Notes under the pieces: model-generated
What the model saw: the letters and a program-made list of their open reading frames with translations, nothing else
Told to the model about the DNA's origin: nothing
Database searches by the model: none
In this document: positions 59,918 through 64,000 of the stretch, in pieces
Numbering within the stretch: position 1 is the first letter of the stretch
How the letters are laid out: each line of letters starts with the position of its first letter
Assembly: GCA_050117315.1 (NCBI GenBank)
Contig: JASFMY010000004.1
Span: 1-64,000, forward strand
DNA length: 64,000 nucleotides
Source of the DNA: JANQIV01 sp050117315
GTDB taxonomy: Bacteria > Bacteroidota > Ignavibacteria > Ignavibacteriales > Melioribacteraceae
Reading direction: 5' to 3'
Made by a program: the position numbers and the translations under genes

Positions 59918-59992
59918 TTTTTGGTTAATTGCGTCCCCGTTATCAACAGGCGAATATGGTGTCGGAAAAAAATAAATTTAAGGAATAGAATT

Positions 59993-60292
59993 ATGAATAA
60001 AGAAAAAACTCCTAAACCGACCAGCGATAACGAAGTCGGTGTTGAAAAACTTGTTAGGCTGCCGAATCGTTCTTATTGTAATGTCTGCGAAATAGACAAC
60101 CGAAGAAATGCCTTACAGGTTAATGGAGTCAAGATTTGTGTTGAATGTGCTAAATTTTTAGGTAACTGGGCTGAAATTTATAGACAGGCAAATTATATAA
60201 AATATCATCGGGCGGCTTACAAGAATAGGAGAATAATTTTGAATAAAAGTAAAAAAATAACAGATGTAAAAAGCGGAAAAGAAGAGTTATAA
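59993..60292 (+). CDS. zinc-ribbon phage protein, 99 aa
   Basis: The ATG at 59993 has AGGAAT upstream. CNVC (about 27-30) and CVEC (about 50-53) make a zinc ribbon, followed by a basic helical C-terminus. No family recognised. Confidence 0.65.
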   Translation: MNKEKTPKPTSDNEVGVEKLVRLPNRSYCNVCEIDNRRNALQVNGVKICVECAKFLGNWAEIYRQANYIKYHRAAYKNRRIILNKSKKITDVKSGKEEL

Positions 60293-60303
60293 GTCCGCTT
60301 GAT

Positions 60304-60549
60304 ATGCTTTTTATACCGAAAGGCACGGACATTGAATATATACTTTGTGCTGCCATTTGGTTTGACGATAAAAAGAAAAGAGAACATCAGCCTAAAAATA
60401 TTAAGACTGGAATAGTTACTTGCGGGTTTAGACATTGTAATGCTTTTATAATTTTATATGAAATTGCACAACCGAATTATGATAAACAAAAAGTTACGCA
60501 AGGATTTTTGACTAATTATGGAAGATTTGTTAACCGAATACTTGCTTAA
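60304..60549 (+). CDS. hypothetical phage protein, 81 aa
   Basis: Alpha/beta protein with a central GFRHCNAFIILYEIA part. No family recognised, and no clear ribosome site. Confidence 0.6.
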   Translation: MLFIPKGTDIEYILCAAIWFDDKKKREHQPKNIKTGIVTCGFRHCNAFIILYEIAQPNYDKQKVTQGFLTNYGRFVNRILA

Positions 60550-60591
60550 TTGATTTACACGGAAGTTTATAACAATTAAAACGAAGTAAAT

Positions 60592-61011
60592 ATGTTTGAT
60601 AGGAAATTACTTGAATTGATTGAAAAAGATTACCCTTTTTTACACGCATTATTACAAGATGCTGAACAAATAAAAATAACTTGGGACTTTGATGAACAAC
60701 AAGCTGATCCAATACATCATAATTTTACTTATGCAAAATTAAAGAAAGAAATATCTGCTCTACTTTTGAAGATTGAAAGTATTCCGGCTGAAACTGGGGT
60801 TATGCCGAAACCGGAAATAGAATTCAGACCCAATATGGATGATGTAGATGAAATTGTTGCCCATAATGCTCAAATACATTTAGAGTACATGAATGATAGT
60901 TCAATTTGGATGTCGATTACAATTCCAGGCAAGGAATACCATGTATGGATCAACCCAAAAAATCCCAAATCTCAAGCACATATAAAAACTTGGGCAGAGC
61001 GGGTAGGATAG
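60592..61011 (+). CDS. hypothetical phage protein, 139 aa
   Basis: Acidic, mainly helical. It holds the right copy of the 41-bp repeat also found at 59411. No family recognised. Confidence 0.65.
   Translation: MFDRKLLELIEKDYPFLHALLQDAEQIKITWDFDEQQADPIHHNFTYAKLKKEISALLLKIESIPAETGVMPKPEIEFRPNMDDVDEIVAHNAQIHLEYMNDSSIWMSITIPGKEYHVWINPKNPKSQAHIKTWAERVG
60714..60754 (+). repeat. 41-bp direct repeat, right copy
   Basis: Identical to 59411-59451 and inside a gene here. The left copy is probably the remnant. Confidence 0.9.
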
Positions 61012-61049
61012 CAATTATGCCGTTGTGGAATAAAATAAGGAATTATAAT

Positions 61050-61391
61050 ATGACAGAAAAAGAATTTGAACTTGCTAAAGAAATAGAAAATGAAATTAAA
61101 AGTTATTTATGTGATGATGCATCGCTGATAATAAATAAAATACAAGAATTAATTAGAAGTATTAACAATCGGCATGAAAAGCAAGGTTATAGCGAGGGCG
61201 AAGTTCAGCCCGTTTCGGTTACGGAAAACGATATTTTAAAAAAAGCAGAGGAAATAATTCCGGCAGATTTATATAGAGATTGTAGTGGTTTTGTAACAAT
61301 CGAAGACCGAAACAAACATAAAAGAAATTTACTTATTAAAGGAATTAAAATTGGGCTTGAATTACAAAAGCAAGCAACCGCATCACTATAA
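61050..61391 (+). CDS. hypothetical phage protein, 113 aa
   Basis: The ATG at 61050 follows AAGGAATT; an upstream ATG (61017) is possible. Helical, with the NNRHEKQG block (61166-61187) shared with 59680-59701. No family recognised. Confidence 0.6.
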   Translation: MTEKEFELAKEIENEIKSYLCDDASLIINKIQELIRSINNRHEKQGYSEGEVQPVSVTENDILKKAEEIIPADLYRDCSGFVTIEDRNKHKRNLLIKGIKIGLELQKQATASL

Positions 61392-61489
61392 CTATGTTTT
61401 GAGCTGAATTGAATTTATTAGAAATGAAGTAAAGTTGTTTGTACTATATACTTAATTATTATGAGAAAAGATTTGTTTTAGGAGGGATT

Positions 61490-62104
61490 ATGGAAATTGG
61501 AAAATATGTAGTGATAGAAAGAATATCAGATAAGAAGAAATACAGGTATCCAAATAATTTAGTGGTTGATCTTCCAACCGGTTATTCAGTAGTAAAATAT
61601 TCATGCGATGCTGGGGATAAAAAGTATAAAAGGATTTTTCCTAATAATAATTCTGCAATAATACGTTTATATATTGAAAAGTGCGTTAAATATAATAGAT
61701 TGATTGAGAAAGGTTTTTTTGGTGAAGGTGAAATAACCGATAAGATTATTATTGGAGAAATCTCTAATGAACTTAAACTTGAATATAATTATATAAATAC
61801 CTTTCTGTATCAAAATAGAAAAATAACATTACATGATTTTAATGTAGAAATATTAATTAAGTCTAAATTACTTACAGAAAATAAAATTAAAAGTCTTTTG
61901 AAAAAAAATGAATTCAAACATGTAAGATTGTTAGATTGTTTACATCCAGAATTTGCACCAAAAGGGCAGGTCGGTTATTTATTAAATAACATAGGAGTGA
62001 AGGGCAAGTACGGAATAAAAGTATTTTTTTCTTCAAGTATACCTTTCAAAGAAGGTTTAGAGATACCACCAGGTATTAGGTATGAGATAATCTATTCTAA
62101 TTAA
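61490..62104 (+). CDS. hypothetical phage protein, 204 aa
   Basis: GGAGGGA before the ATG at 61490 is strong. A middle helical part with KIIIGEISNELKLEYNYINTFL could be a helix-turn-helix. It is the last gene before terminase and could be a late regulator. No family recognised. Confidence 0.6.
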   Translation: MEIGKYVVIERISDKKKYRYPNNLVVDLPTGYSVVKYSCDAGDKKYKRIFPNNNSAIIRLYIEKCVKYNRLIEKGFFGEGEITDKIIIGEISNELKLEYNYINTFLYQNRKITLHDFNVEILIKSKLLTENKIKSLLKKNEFKHVRLLDCLHPEFAPKGQVGYLLNNIGVKGKYGIKVFFSSSIPFKEGLEIPPGIRYEIIYSN

Positions 62105-62210
62105 TGTAAGATTAAACACATTTCAAAAATAACCCCAAATATAACCGTTTAATTGACTTATAGAATTTTTTTTAACAATCTTTCCGGTGTAATAAATCAA
62201 TTGTTTTAAT

Positions 62211-62834
62211 ATGGCTGATGAAAAATTAACAGTTACGGAATTAAGATATAGACAGTTTGCTATAGAATTACTAGCAACAGCAAGAATAGGAAAAGAGAAA
62301 TCTTTTAACCTAACTAAAGCTTATAAAACAGTTTATGGAGATTCTGTTAGTGATGCAACTGCAAATGTTAATGCATCAAAATTACTAAAAAATGCTAAGG
62401 TCAAAAAGTACTTAAATGAATACACTAAAAAGTTTTTCGGGAATAAAGAGAAGTATGTTAAAAAATTACTAGCTGAATTAAAAGAGATTGCACATAGTGA
62501 TATAACAAATTACTTGGAGTGGAGAACTGAATCACAAGTTGTAGGTTTAGACCCAATTACCGGTCAAGAAGTATATGCTTATCGTCCAATAATAGAACTT
62601 AAAGATAGCGTTGATGTAAACGGTAAGTTGGTAAAATCTGTATCATTAAGCAAAGAAGGTGTTTTTAAGTTTGAAATGTATGATAAACAAAAAGCACAAG
62701 ATATATTATCAAAAATATATGAAATTCAAAATGATGTAACAGTTAAACCTACTATTGTAAATAATGGTGAAGGTAATACAACAGTTAATGTTTATCTCCC
62801 GGCAAAAAATAAATTGGAAATACCAAACAATTAA
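62211..62834 (+). CDS. terminase small subunit, 207 aa
   Basis: It recognises phage DNA and starts packaging. The N-terminal helical DNA-binding part (LTVTELRYRQFAIELL, then AYKTVYG and DATANVNASKLLKN, about 5-65) has the pattern of terminase_2-type small subunits, with a C-terminal helix for subunit contact. It lies directly upstream of the large subunit, with one base between stop and start. Confidence 0.88.
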   Translation: MADEKLTVTELRYRQFAIELLATARIGKEKSFNLTKAYKTVYGDSVSDATANVNASKLLKNAKVKKYLNEYTKKFFGNKEKYVKKLLAELKEIAHSDITNYLEWRTESQVVGLDPITGQEVYAYRPIIELKDSVDVNGKLVKSVSLSKEGVFKFEMYDKQKAQDILSKIYEIQNDVTVKPTIVNNGEGNTTVNVYLPAKNKLEIPNN

Positions 62835-62835
62835 T

Positions 62836-64000
62836 ATGATAAAAATAATAGTAATAATTCTATTTATGAATTTAGTGCCAAACAGCAAGCCTCAGGAAGA
62901 ATTTTTAGCGTCTTCCGAATACGAGGTACTTTACGGGGGTGCTGCAGGGGGTGGCAAAACAAGAGCAATTGTAATGGACCCGCTAAGGTATATAGATTAT
63001 CAAGATTACACTGCTATAATATTTCGTAGAACCTATCCAGAACTTGATGGATCGGTATTACCAGAAGCATTAAGTATTTATAAGAATTTATTTAATGCCA
63101 GGTATAATGATTCTAAACATATTTTTACATTTCCAAGCGGCGCATGGATTAGATTAGCATATATGAAAAAAGCTTCAGACTGGATGAACTACCAGGGGCA
63201 CGAGTATGCCGGACAATATTATGACGAATTAACCCACTTTACTGAAGATCAATATTTAAAATTAGGTGCTTGGAATAGATCAAAAGTTGACGGAATAGAA
63301 CCATATCGTAGATCAACATCTAACCCAGGTGGACCGGGTCATTTGTGGGTAAAAAAAAGATTTCCAGATAAATCACTACCTATTAAAGACGGGCCTTTAA
63401 GATACTCATTGTTAGCTAATATGATGTGGCAGCCAATGAAAGCAGGTCAAACATATTGGGATATTAATGAGTTTGGGCATAAGTTATCTAGAAGGTTTAT
63501 ACCGGCCAGGGTTTTTGATAACAAGGATTTGTTAAGAAGAAATCCTAATTATTTAGCTCAGTTGTTACAATTACCTAAAAGAATGCAAAAGGCTCTTATT
63601 GAAGGTGATTGGAATGCATTCGAAGGTCAATTTTTTGATTTTGATTATTATAGACAAGTTATAACAAAACCTTTCTTGATACCGCGAGAGTGGAGATTAG
63701 TTGGCAGTTTAGATCCCGGTTATTCAGCTCCTTGTTCATTTAGTTTAGGTGCAATGGATTTTATGGAAAATTATTACAGGATTTCTACTTACTATCAAAA
63801 AGGATTATCACCTACCAAACACGCAATAAATATAAAAACATTTATAAAAAATTTACCCTGGACAGAAGGAAGAATGCCGGAATTAATCGTTGCAGACCCT
63901 TATGCCTGGGCAAAGAGAGACAGACATGCTGTATTGGAAAGTAAAAAGACCTTTGCAGATGTATGTATGGAAGAAGGTTTAGTTTTATCAAAAGCCAATA
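62836..64000 (+). CDS. terminase large subunit (N-terminal part, runs off the end)
   Basis: It is the packaging motor. The Walker A GGAAGGGKTRA (about 35-45), Walker B QYYDELTHF (about 129-137) and a coupling motif near STSNPGGPGH follow in order. The RNase-H-like nuclease domain begins with LDPGYSAP (about 292-299), and a second acid is in VADPYAW. The frame is open to the window end (388 codons), so about the last quarter or less is missing. The ATG at 62836 is used; another at 62866 is possible. Confidence 0.92.
   Translation, partial: MIKIIVIILFMNLVPNSKPQEEFLASSEYEVLYGGAAGGGKTRAIVMDPLRYIDYQDYTAIIFRRTYPELDGSVLPEALSIYKNLFNARYNDSKHIFTFPSGAWIRLAYMKKASDWMNYQGHEYAGQYYDELTHFTEDQYLKLGAWNRSKVDGIEPYRRSTSNPGGPGHLWVKKRFPDKSLPIKDGPLRYSLLANMMWQPMKAGQTYWDINEFGHKLSRRFIPARVFDNKDLLRRNPNYLAQLLQLPKRMQKALIEGDWNAFEGQFFDFDYYRQVITKPFLIPREWRLVGSLDPGYSAPCSFSLGAMDFMENYYRISTYYQKGLSPTKHAINIKTFIKNLPWTEGRMPELIVADPYAWAKRDRHAVLESKKTFADVCMEEGLVLSKAN

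Larger units (their letters stand above)
35264..64000. mobile_element. tailed-phage prophage (left part, incomplete)
   Basis: The block begins at the tRNA-Ala attachment core and has the usual order: integrase, repressor, divergent early genes, replication initiator, many small early genes, methyltransferases, and terminase at the right edge. Head, tail and lysis genes and attR must lie beyond the window. Genes are short, overlap by a few bases, run almost all rightward, and are AT-richer than the chromosome. Confidence 0.9.

Overview
The window joins a chromosomal segment of a Bacteroidota/Ignavibacteria-like bacterium (positions 1 to about 35,260) to the left 28.7 kb of an integrated tailed-phage genome (about 35,264 to the end, continuing beyond it). 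The lineage call is inference. It rests on low GC, a candidate sphingolipid gene set, a MacB-type efflux operon, GlnRS next to GluRS, and frequent clear Shine-Dalgarno sites, which are unusual in classical Bacteroidetes but compatible with Ignavibacteria.

Chromosomal part. Positions 1-4105 are gene-poor. They hold three short elements with terminal inverted repeats nested inside one another (1251-1824 > 1345-1777 > 1526-1725), a second copy of the outer element (3596-3773), a 21-bp minisatellite (2724-2954) and one unrecognised helical protein. Next come a zinc-ribbon peptide, a methyltransferase and a soluble PSD-like pyruvoyl decarboxylase. A minus-strand block carries tRNA-Leu(CAA), glnS, gltX, a three-receiver histidine-kinase relic, clpP, tig and tRNA-Leu(TAG). 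A plus-strand block follows: a Ser/Thr kinase with a Ycf48-like sensor, murA, a membrane peptidase, the tRNA CCA enzyme, and a TolC-HlyD-ABC efflux operon with three permeases. The last block has a serine-palmitoyltransferase-like gene, a GNAT-like gene and an epimerase, together a candidate ceramide pathway, then a DUF123 nuclease-like gene and a heme lipoprotein.

Prophage part. The left end lies in the 3' half of a tRNA-Ala(GGC) gene, beside a tyrosine integrase. A repressor and a rightward early gene diverge around a perfect operator palindrome. Next to the switch sits a three-gene module: an exported protein, a polytopic membrane protein and a membrane-tethered LuxR regulator. The early region has a HerA/FtsK-like ATPase, an excisionase-like protein, a degenerate DEDD-exonuclease fold, and an O-like initiator whose gene contains six 24-bp-phased iterons, the likely replication origin. 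A matching motif occurs at three places outside the initiator gene. Many small phage genes follow, including an ASCH protein, a DUF5131 three-Cys protein, a C39-like protease, three DNA methyltransferases without a restriction enzyme, a PAPS-reductase-like protein and several zinc-ribbon peptides. The window ends in the terminase small and large subunits, so the structural genes and right attachment site lie beyond it.
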